From positions 1 through 64,000 of the forward strand of contig NZ_BQIP01000013.1 of NCBI RefSeq assembly GCF_021602585.1: a stretch of 64,000 bases of DNA. Direction: 5' to 3'. Every line of letters starts with the position of its first letter. Positions within the stretch are counted from its first letter, which is position 1. The notes beneath the pieces are model-generated. The model was not told the DNA's origin and ran no database searches. It saw only the letters and a program-made list of their open reading frames with translations. A program made the position numbers and the translations under genes. This DNA comes from Pseudomonas faucium. GTDB taxonomy: Bacteria > Pseudomonadota > Gammaproteobacteria > Pseudomonadales > Pseudomonadaceae. Of the stretch, positions 8,373-17,148 are shown in pieces.

Positions 8373-9287
8373 ATGCCACTGCCGCTGATCTACCACGAAG
8401 ACTACAGCCCGGAATTCCCCCCCGAGCACCGTTTCCCCATGGACAAGTTCCGCCTGCTGCGCGACCACCTGGTCGCCAGCGGGCTGACCCATGACCAGGC
8501 CCTGTTGCGCCCGGACATCTGCCCCAACGACATCCTCGCCCTGGCCCACGATCGCGGCTACATCGAGCGCTACATGAACGGCGAGCTCTCCCGCGAAGAC
8601 CAGCGCCGCCTCGGCCTGCCCTGGAGCGAGGCCCTGGCCCGGCGCACCGTGCGCGCCGTCGGCGGCTCGCTGCTGACCGCCGAAATGGCCCTGCAGCATG
8701 GCCTGGCCTGCCACCTTGCCGGCGGCACCCACCACGCCCACTATGACCACCCGGCCGGCTTCTGCATCTTCAACGACCTGGCGGTGATCAGCCGCTACCT
8801 GCTCGAAGCCGGCCGCGTGCACCGGGTGCTGATCTTCGATTGCGACGTGCACCAGGGCGATGGCACCGCGCGCATCCTCCAGGACACCCCGGAGGCCATT
8901 ACCGTGTCGCTGCACTGCGAGCAGAACTTCCCGGCGCGCAAGGCCCACAGCGACTGGGACATCCCCCTGCCCCGCGGCATGGGCGATGCGGCCTACCTGA
9001 AGGTGGTGGAGGACGCACTCAACTACCTGCTGCCGCTGTACCAGCCGGACCTGGTGCTGTACGACGCCGGGGTCGACGTGCACAAGGACGATGCCCTGGG
9101 CTACCTGCAACTAACCGACGAGGGCGTGGCCGCGCGCGACGAAATGGTCATGCGCCATTGCCTGGGCCGCGATATCCCGGTGGTCGGGGTGATCGGCGGC
9201 GGCTACAGCAAGGACCGCGCAGCACTGGCCAGGCGCCACGGCATCCTTCATCACACCGCGGCGAAGGTCATCGGTTGTTCACAATGA
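8373..9287 (+). CDS. Histone-deacetylase-family zinc amidohydrolase
   Basis: This is a 304-residue bacterial class IV-like HDAC-superfamily enzyme, which removes acetyl groups from small amides or lysine side chains. Landmarks are AGGTHHAHYDHPAGFCIFND, with the charge-relay His pair, then FDCDVHQGDGTA with the zinc-binding Asp and His, and YDAGVDVHKDDALG with the third zinc ligand Asp. GVIGGGYS near the C-terminus is also conserved. It starts at ATG 8373. It is followed after about 150 bp by the flavoprotein gene. The physiological substrate is unknown. Confidence 0.9.
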   Translation: MPLPLIYHEDYSPEFPPEHRFPMDKFRLLRDHLVASGLTHDQALLRPDICPNDILALAHDRGYIERYMNGELSREDQRRLGLPWSEALARRTVRAVGGSLLTAEMALQHGLACHLAGGTHHAHYDHPAGFCIFNDLAVISRYLLEAGRVHRVLIFDCDVHQGDGTARILQDTPEAITVSLHCEQNFPARKAHSDWDIPLPRGMGDAAYLKVVEDALNYLLPLYQPDLVLYDAGVDVHKDDALGYLQLTDEGVAARDEMVMRHCLGRDIPVVGVIGGGYSKDRAALARRHGILHHTAAKVIGCSQ

Positions 9288-9300
9288 CTGTGGAACCGCT

Positions 9301-9901
9301 TGTGGATAACCTGCGGGAAAGCCGCTACAGGCCTTGAGCAGGCTGGCCTGCAGAGCATTGATCATTTTTTGTCCAGTGCTCAAGCAGGCCGCGCTGCGCT
9401 AGAATGGCGGGTCTTTTTCCACAGCCTGCCGCCGACCATGTCCGATTTATCCCCTGCCTCCCCTTCTCGCGCCGTCGTCATCGGCGCTGGCCCCGCCGGC
9501 TTGATGGCCGCCGAGGCGCTGGCCCAGCGTGGCCTGGCCGTGGAGGTGTACGACGCCATGCCGTCGGTGGGCCGCAAGTTCCTGCTGGCCGGTGTGGGCG
9601 GCATGAACATCACCCACTCCGAACCTTATCCACAGTTCGTGGCGCGCTATGCCGAACGCCAGGGCGAAGTGGAGGGCCTGCTGCGCGACTTCGACGCCAC
9701 AGCCTTGCGCCAGTGGATTCATGGCCTGGGCATCGACACCTTCGTCGGCACCTCGGGCCGGGTGTTCCCCACCGACATGAAAGCCGCGCCCCTGCTGCGT
9801 GCCTGGCTCAAGCGCCTGCGTGACAGCGGCGTAGTTATCCACACCCGCCATCGCTGGCTGGGCTGGAATGCCGATGGCAGCTTGCGGATCGCTTATCCAC
9901 A
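9301..9901. other. Cluster of four perfect DnaA boxes
   Basis: The 9-mer TTATCCACA occurs at 9626-9634, 9835-9843 and 9893-9901 on the plus strand and at 9301-9309 on the minus strand. A fifth copy lies at 11426-11434 inside rhlE, and a degenerate TTGTTCACA lies at 9275-9283. The boxes fall across the flavoprotein gene and its upstream gap. No AT-rich unwinding region and no dnaA or dnaN gene is near, so a DnaA titration site is more plausible than an origin. Confidence 0.5.
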
Positions 9902-10679
9902 GGGTGAATTGCAGGTGCAGGCCGACGCCGTGGTGCTGGCGCTGGGTGGCGCCAGCTGGGCGAGGCTGGGCTCGGATGGCGCCTGGCAACCGCTGCTGCA
10001 AGACCGCGCTGTGGATATCTCGCCGCTGCGCCCTAGCAACTGTGGTTTCGAGGTACAGGGCTGGAGCGCCCTGCTCAAGGACAAGTTCGCTGGCGCGCCG
10101 CTGAAGAACATCGCCCTCAGCGTGCCGGGCCAGGCGCCGCGCAAGGGTGAGTTCATCCTCACCGCCCAGGGGCTGGAAGGCAGCCTGGTGTATGCCTGGT
10201 CGGCGCCGCTGCGCGAGGCCATCGCCCGTGATGGGCAGGCCACGCTGTTGCTCGACCTGTTGCCCGACAAGCCTGTGGACAAGATTGCCCAGGCGCTGGC
10301 CAAGCCGCGGGGCTCGCGCTCGATGGCCAAGCACCTGCACAGCCAGTTGAATATCGATGGGGCCAAGGCGGGCTTGCTGCGCGAGCTGACCGATCAGGCG
10401 ACCTTTGCCGATGCCGCTGCACTGGCGCGGGCGATCAAGGCGCTGCCGATCACGCTGGTGCGAACGCGCCCGCTGGACGAGGCGATCAGCAGTGCGGGCG
10501 GGGTGCGCTTCGAGGGGCTGGATGAGGGGTTGATGGTCAAGGGCCTGCCGGGGGTGTTCTGTGCTGGCGAGATGCTTGACTGGGAGGCGCCGACCGGGGG
10601 CTATTTGCTGACCGCGTGCTTTGCCAGCGGGCTGCGCGCCGGGCGGGCGGCGGCGGATTGGCTGGCGCGGCCTTCCTGA
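9438..10679 (+). CDS. BaiN-like NAD(P)/FAD-dependent oxidoreductase (TIGR03862-type flavoprotein)
   Basis: This is a 413-residue flavoprotein. The dinucleotide-binding motif VVIGAGPAGLMAAEALAQRG lies near residues 13-32. A second FAD contact, VLALGGASWARLGSDG, lies mid-protein. The C-terminal FCAGEMLDWEAPTGGYLL is typical of the HI0933/YhiN family of flavoproteins. The start MSDLSPASPS at 9438 was chosen because the glycine motif then sits close to the N-terminus, while the extension to 9300 is not family-like. The reaction is not established for this subgroup. The gene body carries three of the DnaA boxes described separately. Confidence 0.87.
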   Translation: MSDLSPASPSRAVVIGAGPAGLMAAEALAQRGLAVEVYDAMPSVGRKFLLAGVGGMNITHSEPYPQFVARYAERQGEVEGLLRDFDATALRQWIHGLGIDTFVGTSGRVFPTDMKAAPLLRAWLKRLRDSGVVIHTRHRWLGWNADGSLRIAYPQGELQVQADAVVLALGGASWARLGSDGAWQPLLQDRAVDISPLRPSNCGFEVQGWSALLKDKFAGAPLKNIALSVPGQAPRKGEFILTAQGLEGSLVYAWSAPLREAIARDGQATLLLDLLPDKPVDKIAQALAKPRGSRSMAKHLHSQLNIDGAKAGLLRELTDQATFADAAALARAIKALPITLVRTRPLDEAISSAGGVRFEGLDEGLMVKGLPGVFCAGEMLDWEAPTGGYLLTACFASGLRAGRAAADWLARPS

Positions 10680-10689
10680 CAGAATGCCG

Positions 10690-10783
10690 GGGCTGCTGCG
10701 CAGCCCATCGCCGGCAAGCCAGCTCCCACAACGATGGGTGCAATACCCTGTAGGAGCCGGCTTGCCGGCGATGAAGCCAGCAC
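10690..10783. repeat. REP inverted pair
   Basis: Facing REP units (CGCCGGCAAGCCAGCTCCCA and GTAGGAGCCGGCTTGCCGGC) lie between the convergent flavoprotein and rhlE genes. They could serve as a bidirectional 3' structure. Confidence 0.8.
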
Positions 10784-10788
10784 CGCTA

Positions 10789-12108
10789 TCAAGGCTTGCG
10801 CTTTTTCGGCCCGGTATTGAAGCTCGGCACCTTGCGCACCGACTTCACCGGCGCTTCGTCACCACTGTCCATCCAGCGCCCCAAACCACGCTTGGCGCTG
10901 TTCTCCTTCGGTTTCTTGGGCTTCTTCGGCTTCTTGATCACCTGCCCACTGGCGTCGGTCATCGGCACCCGGTGGTCGGGGATGAAGTCCGGCTCTTCGT
11001 GGCGCGGCAGGGTCTGGCGGATCAGCGTCTCGATCGACGCCAGCAGCTGCACCTCGTCCGCGCACACCAGCGAAATCGCCTCGCCCTTGTTGCCGGCACG
11101 GCCGGTACGGCCGATGCGGTGCACGTAGTCTTCGGCCACGATCGGCAGGTCGAGGTTGACCACCAGTGGCAGGTCGTCGATGTCCAGGCCACGAGCCGCC
11201 ACGTCGGTGGCCACCAGCACCTGGATTTCGCGGGCCTTGAAGCTGTCCAGCGCACGCTGGCGCGTGGCCTGCGGCCGGTCGCCGTGGATGCCGTCGGCGT
11301 TCACGCCCTCGGCCAGCAAGCGCTCCACCAGCTGGTCGACGCCGTTGCGGGTCTTGGCGAACACCAGCACCTGCTTCCAGCGCTGCTTGCGCAGCAAGTA
11401 GCAGAACAGGTCGGCCTTGCGCTTTTTATCCACAGGCACCAGCCATTGCTTGACCGTGGTGGCAGCAGCGTTGCGTGGGCTCACCTCGATGCTCAGCGGG
11501 TCATTCAGCGCCAGGCCCGCGAGCAGGCGAATCTGCTCGGAGAAGGTGGCGGAGAACAGCAGCGTCTGGCGCTTGCGCGGCAGCGCCGCGTACACCGACT
11601 GCAGCTCTTCGGCAAAGCCCAGGTCGAGCATGCGGTCGGCTTCATCGAGCACCAGGGTCTGCACCTGGTTGAACTTGACCGCGTTCTGCCGGAACAGGTC
11701 GAGCAAACGGCCCGGGGTGGCCACCAGCAGGTCGACGCCGCGGCGCAGGCGCATCATCTGCGGGTTGATGCTGACCCCGCCGTATACCGCGTAGGTGCTC
11801 AGCGGCAGGTTCTCGGCGTACTCGCGCACGTTGTTGTGCACCTGCTCGGCCAGCTCGCGGGTGGGCACCAGCACCAGGGCGCGGATCGAGTTGCTGGCCA
11901 CCTTTTCCCCTTCCAGGGCCAGGCGCTGCAGCACCGGCAGGGCAAAGCCTGCGGTCTTGCCGGTGCCGGTCTGGGCCGCGGCCATCAGGTCGCGGCCGGC
12001 CAGCACGGCGGGAATGGCCTGGGCCTGGACCGGAGTCGGGGTGGTGTAGTCCAGCTGCTGCAAGGTGCGCAGCAAAGGTTCGATCAGGCCGAGTTTGGCG
12101 AAATTCAT
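10789..12108 (-). CDS. rhlE: ATP-dependent RNA helicase RhlE
   Basis: This is a 439-residue DEAD-box helicase that remodels RNA duplexes in ribosome assembly and RNA decay. In order it shows the Q motif (TTPTPVQAQAIP), Walker A (AAQTGTGKTAGF), PTRELAEQV, TPGRLLDL, VLDEADRMLDLGF, the SAT motif (LLFSATFSEQI) and HRIGRTGRAGNKGEA. A basic C-terminal tail rich in KKPKKPKKPK is typical of RhlE and likely binds RNA. The start MNFAKLGLIEPLL gives the Q motif its normal position. The upstream EamA gene ends 55 bp before the rhlE start on the same strand, so they may be co-transcribed. Confidence 0.93.
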   Translation of the reverse strand: MNFAKLGLIEPLLRTLQQLDYTTPTPVQAQAIPAVLAGRDLMAAAQTGTGKTAGFALPVLQRLALEGEKVASNSIRALVLVPTRELAEQVHNNVREYAENLPLSTYAVYGGVSINPQMMRLRRGVDLLVATPGRLLDLFRQNAVKFNQVQTLVLDEADRMLDLGFAEELQSVYAALPRKRQTLLFSATFSEQIRLLAGLALNDPLSIEVSPRNAAATTVKQWLVPVDKKRKADLFCYLLRKQRWKQVLVFAKTRNGVDQLVERLLAEGVNADGIHGDRPQATRQRALDSFKAREIQVLVATDVAARGLDIDDLPLVVNLDLPIVAEDYVHRIGRTGRAGNKGEAISLVCADEVQLLASIETLIRQTLPRHEEPDFIPDHRVPMTDASGQVIKKPKKPKKPKENSAKRGLGRWMDSGDEAPVKSVRKVPSFNTGPKKRKP

Positions 12109-12163
12109 GGCAATACCGTCAGGGGGTTCAGCGAAGGCGGCAAGTTTACCGCAACACCCCAGG

Positions 12164-13087
12164 TTACTTGCAGATTTCGCCCTTCAGCGGCGCTACGGGT
12201 GGCTGCGCCGGCTTGCGCCACTGGGGCAGGCCGATCAGCACCACGGCGCCGATGATCACGGCCATGGCCACGCACTCTTCGGCGCCGATCTGCTCGCCGG
12301 CGAAGACGATGCCCAGCATCACCGCCACCGCCGGGTTGACGTAGGCATAGCTGGTGGCCGCTGCCGGGCGCACGTTCTTGAGCAAGTACATGTAGGCGCT
12401 GAAGGCCAGGATCGAGCCGAACAGCACCAGGTAGGCCAGCGCGCCCCAGCCTGCCGCAGTCGGCATCTGGGTCATGCGTTCGCCCGACACGGCGCTGCCC
12501 AGCAGCAGCACCGCGCCGCCCACCAGCATTTCGGCCGCACTGGCCATCGGCCCCTGGGGCAGCGGCAGGGTCTTGCTCCAGACCGAGCCAAAGGCCCAGG
12601 AGGCTGCGGCAAACACGATCAGCGCAGCGCCGATGGGGCTGGCCTGCAGGTTGGAGCCGAGGTTGAGCAAGCCGATACCGACCAGCCCGAGGAAGATGCC
12701 CGCCCATTCCAGGCGCGAATTGCGCTGGCCGAACAACAGGCCGAACAGCAGCGTGAACAGCGGCACCGTGGCCACCGCCAGCGCCGCCACGCCCGAGGCC
12801 ACGCCGGCATGCTCGGCCACGGTGACGCCGCCGTTGCCGCAGCTGAGCAGCAGAAAGCCGATGGCCCCTGCCGCGCGCCATTGTGGCCAGGTCGGCGCCG
12901 GCACCCCGCGCCAGCGCAGGAAGCCGTACAACAGGCCGCCGGCGATCACGAAACGCACCCCGGCCATCAGCATCGGCGGCCAGGACTCGACGCCGATGCG
13001 AATGAACAGGTAGGTAGAACCCCAGACCAGGTACAAGGCCAGGAAGGCGCCAATCAGCAATAACGGGAAGCGACGAGGGGCAGGCAT
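12164..13087 (-). CDS. yedA: EamA/DMT-family exporter (YedA-like)
   Basis: This 307-residue inner-membrane protein has ten predicted helices made of two EamA repeats. It starts MPAPRRFPLLLIGAFLALYL and continues WGSTYLFIRIGVESWPP, the hallmark opening of YedA-type drug/metabolite exporters. The second repeat shows SYAYVNPAVAVMLGIVFAGE with the conserved Pro. These transporters export amino acids or other metabolites, and the substrate is unknown here. The gene lies directly upstream of rhlE on the same strand. The 385-bp gap on its other side is dominated by a long nested inverted repeat. Confidence 0.87.
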   Translation of the reverse strand: MPAPRRFPLLLIGAFLALYLVWGSTYLFIRIGVESWPPMLMAGVRFVIAGGLLYGFLRWRGVPAPTWPQWRAAGAIGFLLLSCGNGGVTVAEHAGVASGVAALAVATVPLFTLLFGLLFGQRNSRLEWAGIFLGLVGIGLLNLGSNLQASPIGAALIVFAAASWAFGSVWSKTLPLPQGPMASAAEMLVGGAVLLLGSAVSGERMTQMPTAAGWGALAYLVLFGSILAFSAYMYLLKNVRPAAATSYAYVNPAVAVMLGIVFAGEQIGAEECVAMAVIIGAVVLIGLPQWRKPAQPPVAPLKGEICK

Positions 13088-13218
13088 GGGAAAGGCTCGA
13101 AATCCGTTTACGGGTGGCTTAGTTTAGAAAGGACTTCGAGCAAACTTAAGTTACAAAACGGTTTTAAATCACCCGCACACTTTTTAAAGAGGCTCGCCGG
13201 TCGGTTTTCTGCGTCATT

Positions 13219-13442
13219 GAGATCGAGCGCCGCCCGCGCGGCGCATCGCGGATAAATCCGCTCCTACATTTGTTGCAACGTACCTATGCCTGATAGGCCA
13301 TGGTTGTCAGCCTCGTGAGTACGACGCAATGTCTCGGCAGGCGCCAAAAGCGGACAACCATGGCCTGACAGACCGTGGCACGTTGCAACAGATGTAGGAG
13401 CGGATTCATCCGCGATGCGCCGCGCGGGCGGCGCTCGATCTC
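13219..13442. repeat. 224-bp nested inverted repeat (REPIN-like)
   Basis: The outer arms GAGATCGAGCGCCGCCCGCG at 13219 and the matching complement ending at 13442 enclose further paired segments. These include GGATAAATCCGCTCCTACA against TGTAGGAGCGGATTCATCC, TGTTGCAACGT (13271-13281) against ACGTTGCAACA (13380-13390), and GGCCATGGTTGTC (13296-13308) against GACAACCATGGCC (13353-13365). The whole block lies between the EamA and NYN-domain genes. It contains no credible open frame. Confidence 0.85.
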
Positions 13443-13472
13443 AAGAGCAACCCAACCCAGATGCCAAGCACC

Positions 13473-13952
13473 TCAGTGGCGCAGCAGCAGGCGCCCTTCG
13501 ATCGGCACGTAGCGGCTGGCCGCGCGAATCAAGGACATCGCCGTCAACCCCGGCACGCCATACACCACCGCTTCGGTGCCATGGCGCTGGATCACGCGCT
13601 CGAGCAACACATCGAAATCACCATCCCCGGACGCCAGCACCACCTGGTCGACGCGGCTGGCCGCGTCGATCACATCCAGCGTGATGCCCACGTCCCAGTC
13701 GCCCTTGGCCGAGCCATCGCTGCGCTGAATGAACGGCTTGAGCCGCACGTCGAAGCCCAGGTTGCGCAAGATCTGCTGGAACTGCTGCTGCTTGCTGTCG
13801 CCGCGGTCGATGGCATAGGCCACGGCCTCGACGATCTCGCCTTCGCGGCTGACTTCGGCCCACAGCGCGCTGTAGTTGAAATGGCAACCATGAATCTGGC
13901 GCACGGTGTAGTAGAGGTTCTGTACATCGGCGAACAGCGCGATTTTCTTCAC
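13473..13952 (-). CDS. NYN-domain (LabA/DUF88) putative ribonuclease
   Basis: This is a 159-residue PIN-like NYN protein. The acidic metal-binding sites are visible as LFADVQNLYYT at the N-terminus, KGDWDVGITLDVI near residues 75-87, and LASGDGDFDVLLERV near residues 100-114. These are the Asp clusters expected of a PIN-fold nuclease. A GTG start (VKKIALFADVQN) is preferred because GAGGG lies seven bases upstream and the extension to 13991 is Arg/Pro-rich with no homologous look. The family is implicated in RNA cleavage, but no specific target is known. The gene stands alone. Confidence 0.85.
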   Translation of the reverse strand: MKKIALFADVQNLYYTVRQIHGCHFNYSALWAEVSREGEIVEAVAYAIDRGDSKQQQFQQILRNLGFDVRLKPFIQRSDGSAKGDWDVGITLDVIDAASRVDQVVLASGDGDFDVLLERVIQRHGTEAVVYGVPGLTAMSLIRAASRYVPIEGRLLLRH

Positions 13953-14015
13953 GGCATACCCTCGACCGAAAGGGGCGCGTGGCGCCCGCAAAATGCCGGC
14001 AGTATGCCAGAGCGG

Positions 14016-14774
14016 TCAGACGAAGGTGTCGTCGTCCGAGAAGAAGCCGCCATCGTCGCTGCCATAGTCGGTGTCGGCGAAACCGCCCTGGTCGTTGCCC
14101 CAGCCACCGTTGTCGGCAACCTGCTGCTGCCCGCCGTTGTCGTTCCAGCCGCCCGTGTCACTGGCCGGGGCCGGCTCTTCCTTGATCACCTCGACCACCT
14201 CTTCGGGCTGCGAGTGGTGGTTGAACAGGCTGCTGATGCCTTGCGCCAGCAACACACCACCGGCAACGCCGGCGGCCGTTTGCATCGCGCCGCCAAGGAA
14301 GCTGCTGGCGCCACTGCGCGCCGGCGCGGCGCCGAAGCCGGGTTGAGGGGCCTGGGCCTGAGGCTGCGGCTGGGAGAAGCCCGCAGCGCTCGGCTCACGC
14401 CAACCGCCGGAAGATGGCGGCGGGGCTACGGAGCGCTGGGGTTGCGGCGCAGGCTCGGGGTTGCGCGCACCGGCGCCAAAGATGCTGGAAAGGAAGCCGC
14501 CACCGCTGTTGCCGCTGCTGGCACGGGTGGCCTCGAGCTGGGCACGGGCCTGCTTGAGCTCGTTTTCCAGTTGCTTGTTCTGCTCGTCCAGGCGCTTGAG
14601 CGCGGCTTCCTGGACCAGGATCGCCTGGGCCATGTAGTACGGTGCCGCCGGCTGCTGGCGCAGGTGGCCCTCGATGCATGCCTGGGCCTGCGCATCACGC
14701 GGCTGGCTCGGGTCTTCGGCTTGCTTGATGCGGCCGAACAGGCCGTCGATCAGGGTTTGTTCTTCAGTGTTCAT
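14016..14774 (-). CDS. DUF2076 family protein
   Basis: This 252-residue protein begins MNTEEQTLIDGLFGRIKQAE, the standard DUF2076 opening. An amphipathic or coiled-coil segment (LDEQNKQLENELKQARAQLE) follows at about 62-81. Then come a Pro/Gln-rich linker, a hydrophobic glycine-rich stretch (AGVAGGVLLAQGISSLFN) and a strongly acidic, Gly/Asp-rich C-terminus ending DDDTFV. The family is probably associated with the periplasm or envelope, but its function is not known. The start is at ATG 14774. It is divergent from the YciC-like gene at 14930. Confidence 0.85.
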   Translation of the reverse strand: MNTEEQTLIDGLFGRIKQAEDPSQPRDAQAQACIEGHLRQQPAAPYYMAQAILVQEAALKRLDEQNKQLENELKQARAQLEATRASSGNSGGGFLSSIFGAGARNPEPAPQPQRSVAPPPSSGGWREPSAAGFSQPQPQAQAPQPGFGAAPARSGASSFLGGAMQTAAGVAGGVLLAQGISSLFNHHSQPEEVVEVIKEEPAPASDTGGWNDNGGQQQVADNGGWGNDQGGFADTDYGSDDGGFFSDDDTFV

Positions 14775-14929
14775 GGGCTACCTCGTGGGCAAGCGGGACA
14801 TCGGACAGCGTCAAAGATGGGGCCCACAGGCGCAGGATTCAATTAGCCATGTGGTGAAACTTTTTTCAGCAAGCGCCGGCTCTGGGCTAAAGTTATGCCC
14901 CTGCTTTTACTGCCATGCGATGTTGACCG

Positions 14930-15586
14930 ATGAATCCGCTGAGCGTTCTGCGCGACTCCTTGTACTTCTTCCGCCGCCACCTGACGAGCATCATCCCGCT
15001 GTGCCTGCCGCTGGTGGTGCTCGAAGCCCTGCTGACACAGCTGCTGTACCGCCAGCTGGGCGACCAGGCATCGCCGGCCTACGGCATGCTGGTCAGCCTG
15101 CTGCTCTACCCGCTGTACAGCGCGGCGCTGATCCTCTACCTCGACACCCGCAGCAACGGCCAGGACATCCCCCGGCGCGACCTGTTCGCCCGCGCCGTGC
15201 AGCTGTGGCCGCAGCTGGCCTTGCTGGTGCTGATCAGCTCGCTGCTGATCATGGCGGGCCTGGCGCTGTTCATCTTCCCGGGCGTGTGGATCATGATCAA
15301 CCTGGTGTTCGCCGAGTACCTGCTGGTGCTGCGCGGCCTGCCGGTGGTGCAGGCGATGCGCGAGAGCGCTCGCATGACCACGGGGCATTTCATGCGCATC
15401 ATGGTCTGCGTGGTCGGTGTGCTGGCGCCGATCTGGCTGCTCGACGGCCTGTTGCTGATGGCCTTCCCCGACCCCGCGCCCGGTGTGCAACTGGCCATGG
15501 ACAGCCTGAGCAGCTTCCTGCAGCTGTTCAGCACGGTGGTGCTGTACCGCCTGTTCATGCTGCTGGAAGCGCAGCCCGCGGCCTGA
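14930..15586 (+). CDS. YciC-like inner-membrane protein
   Basis: This 218-residue polytopic membrane protein begins MNPLSVLRDSLYFFRRHLTS. About five or six hydrophobic helices follow, including IIPLCLPLVVLEALLTQLLY and LALLVLISSLLIMAGLALFI. The central FIFPGVWIMINLVFAEYLLV and the next segment with the AMRESARMTTGHFMRI motif match the UPF0259/YciC family. The role is unknown. The gene is tail-to-tail with hrpB: its stop codon at 15584-15586 is only seven bases from the stranded hrpB stop. This marks the original chromosomal gene order before the island entered. Confidence 0.85.
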   Translation: MNPLSVLRDSLYFFRRHLTSIIPLCLPLVVLEALLTQLLYRQLGDQASPAYGMLVSLLLYPLYSAALILYLDTRSNGQDIPRRDLFARAVQLWPQLALLVLISSLLIMAGLALFIFPGVWIMINLVFAEYLLVLRGLPVVQAMRESARMTTGHFMRIMVCVVGVLAPIWLLDGLLLMAFPDPAPGVQLAMDSLSSFLQLFSTVVLYRLFMLLEAQPAA

Positions 15587-15593
15587 GCTGCGT

Positions 15594-15659
15594 TCAGGTG
15601 CCGCGCGGCTTGGCCCGCGTGGTCGCCTCGGCTACCAGCGGGTCGTCTGGCCAGTAGTG
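15594..15659 (-). pseudogene. hrpB: Stranded 3' end of hrpB (island left flank)
   Basis: On the minus strand these 66 bases read 21 codons plus stop, HYWPDDPLVAEA followed by TTRAKPRGT. This is almost identical to the tail of the island-borne HrpB (HFWPDDPLIAEA, TSRAKPRGT). The body of the gene lies 31 kb away at 46573-49071 and stops matching after KGRYPK, the residues that should precede HYWP. The fragment has no start and is a relic of the insertion. Confidence 0.92.
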
Positions 15660-15685
15660 GCCGGCATCGCGATCGTGTTCACGAC

Positions 15686-15850
15686 ATTGACAGTCCTACA
15701 GCCAGTCCTCACGGGGCCTGCAGCCAAACACCCTTGACAACTATTGACTGTCAATGACCTACCAATGGATTGACGCACCAGAAGGTATTTCTAAGCCACA
15801 TTGACAATCTATGAGGTAACCAGCACCCATTCTGACAGTTCGGATTGACA
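15686..15850. repeat. Subterminal ATTGACA repeats, left island end
   Basis: ATTGACA or a close variant occurs at 15686-15692, 15734-15739 (TTGACA), 15743-15749, 15769-15775, 15800-15806 and 15844-15850. A perfect 13-bp palindrome, ATTGACTGTCAAT, lies at 15743-15755. The same motif in inverted orientation lies at the right end. These are good candidates for recombinase binding sites. The 229-bp gap up to 15888 holds nothing else. Confidence 0.6.
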
Positions 15851-15888
15851 CCTCCGATTCGTGGATCGGGATTCGCTGCTCGCGGTAG

Positions 15889-17148
15889 TTACAGCAGCGA
15901 CGGCGGGCCATTCACTACTGACCCCGGAGGCATAACCCTCAGACGTGGAAACATTCCCGTTTTGCACCCCCATTCGAACACCTTCATGAATGCCTCCAAA
16001 AAGGCCTCGTCACCTGCGAGAAATCGGGTGTACTGATGCAACTCACTGTACGAAAGCGTGATGGTTGGAATATTGGCCTGTTCATACACATTCAGCAGAA
16101 CAGGGGTGTATTCATCGTAGTCATCAGAAAACAGCTCCTTCATTATGACCAACCCATACAACCCTTTGCCTTCCAGACTTATCTCGACCTCAGCGTCGCT
16201 CATAAGAATTACTGCTGGTTGCCTTCGCCTCAAATAATTGGCAGCACCTTTCACCTGGGCTGCGGCCTTCTTTAAAGACTTAATAGCCGTAGATTTCTTC
16301 CTGGCAATAGGAAGATTTATAGTCCTCTCTAAATTAGGACTATCCTTAGCCTGAACAATTATTATGTTCTTCTCCGTTACCACAAGGATATCGGCCACTT
16401 CTTCACGATCGTACACACGCTTCGGAGAGAAATAAATACTGCTAGATTCAAAGGTGCGCTCAAGAAGCGCAATAATCTCTTTCTCCTGAAATTCACCGGG
16501 CTCTTCACGCTCCAGAGTGTAATTACTTACACGTGAACTACCGTGGTACTGATGGCTTTCATCTCGCATGTCAGCGAACACAATCTCTTCGGGGAACAGT
16601 GGTTCCAATAACTCTACTCGTATTGCTTGCGCGTCTTCTCTTGCACCTGAAACGCGAAACCAGTCCGAAAGGCAGCTCAAAATAGCACTTTGATTTAGCC
16701 CCTCTATACTCGGCAAATTAGTTTCTTCCAAGAGTGCCCGATGAGCACTGGACGATGTTAAGCGGGCCCGATATCCGAGAGCTTCGCGTCCAAGCTCATC
16801 GAAGAAGTGAACATTCACTTCGCTAGACATGAGGACAACACACATTTCGTGGCCCATTAACTCTTCAACTAACGCACCAGCAAGGATCAGTGGGTGTTGC
16901 TGATCATCAGGAAAGGCAGCCAAAAAACCAACAGATTTTACACCAGCAACATCGTATGGAATCAAATGGACAGAGAAGCCTTTCCTAACCTTCGCGGATA
17001 GAATCAGCTCTTTGTTCGCTTTCACAATCAGCCTTGGAACCGGATCTCCCTGGAAAATTATCGGCAGCAGTCCTATCGGCAGCTGATGCACGTATGTCAT
17101 AACAGCAGGGTGTGTAATCGAAAGCACAGCCAGTCTCCATCTCTTCAA
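15889..17148 (-). CDS. NERD-like nuclease-domain protein
   Basis: This is a 419-residue protein without signal or membrane segments. Residues 245-320 contain EVADILVVTEKNIIIVQAKD followed by a Lys-rich helix and KKAAAQVKGAANYL. The spacing of Asp, then Gln-Ala-Lys, fits the PD-(D/E)XK core of the NERD/restriction-endonuclease-like fold, as does the following helix. The N-terminal 230 residues are unrecognised. The gene is on the same strand as the SF2 helicase at 17890, with a broken opposite-strand gene between, so helicase and nuclease may act together in DNA defence. That pairing is inference. It is the leftmost gene of the island. Confidence 0.6.
   Translation of the reverse strand: MKRWRLAVLSITHPAVMTYVHQLPIGLLPIIFQGDPVPRLIVKANKELILSAKVRKGFSVHLIPYDVAGVKSVGFLAAFPDDQQHPLILAGALVEELMGHEMCVVLMSSEVNVHFFDELGREALGYRARLTSSSAHRALLEETNLPSIEGLNQSAILSCLSDWFRVSGAREDAQAIRVELLEPLFPEEIVFADMRDESHQYHGSSRVSNYTLEREEPGEFQEKEIIALLERTFESSSIYFSPKRVYDREEVADILVVTEKNIIIVQAKDSPNLERTINLPIARKKSTAIKSLKKAAAQVKGAANYLRRRQPAVILMSDAEVEISLEGKGLYGLVIMKELFSDDYDEYTPVLLNVYEQANIPTITLSYSELHQYTRFLAGDEAFLEAFMKVFEWGCKTGMFPRLRVMPPGSVVNGPPSLL

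Noticed and set aside
10621-12255. 544-codon plus-strand frame opposite rhlE
   Set aside because: It is a shadow of rhlE. All helicase motifs are on the minus strand, and the plus-strand translation is low in complexity.
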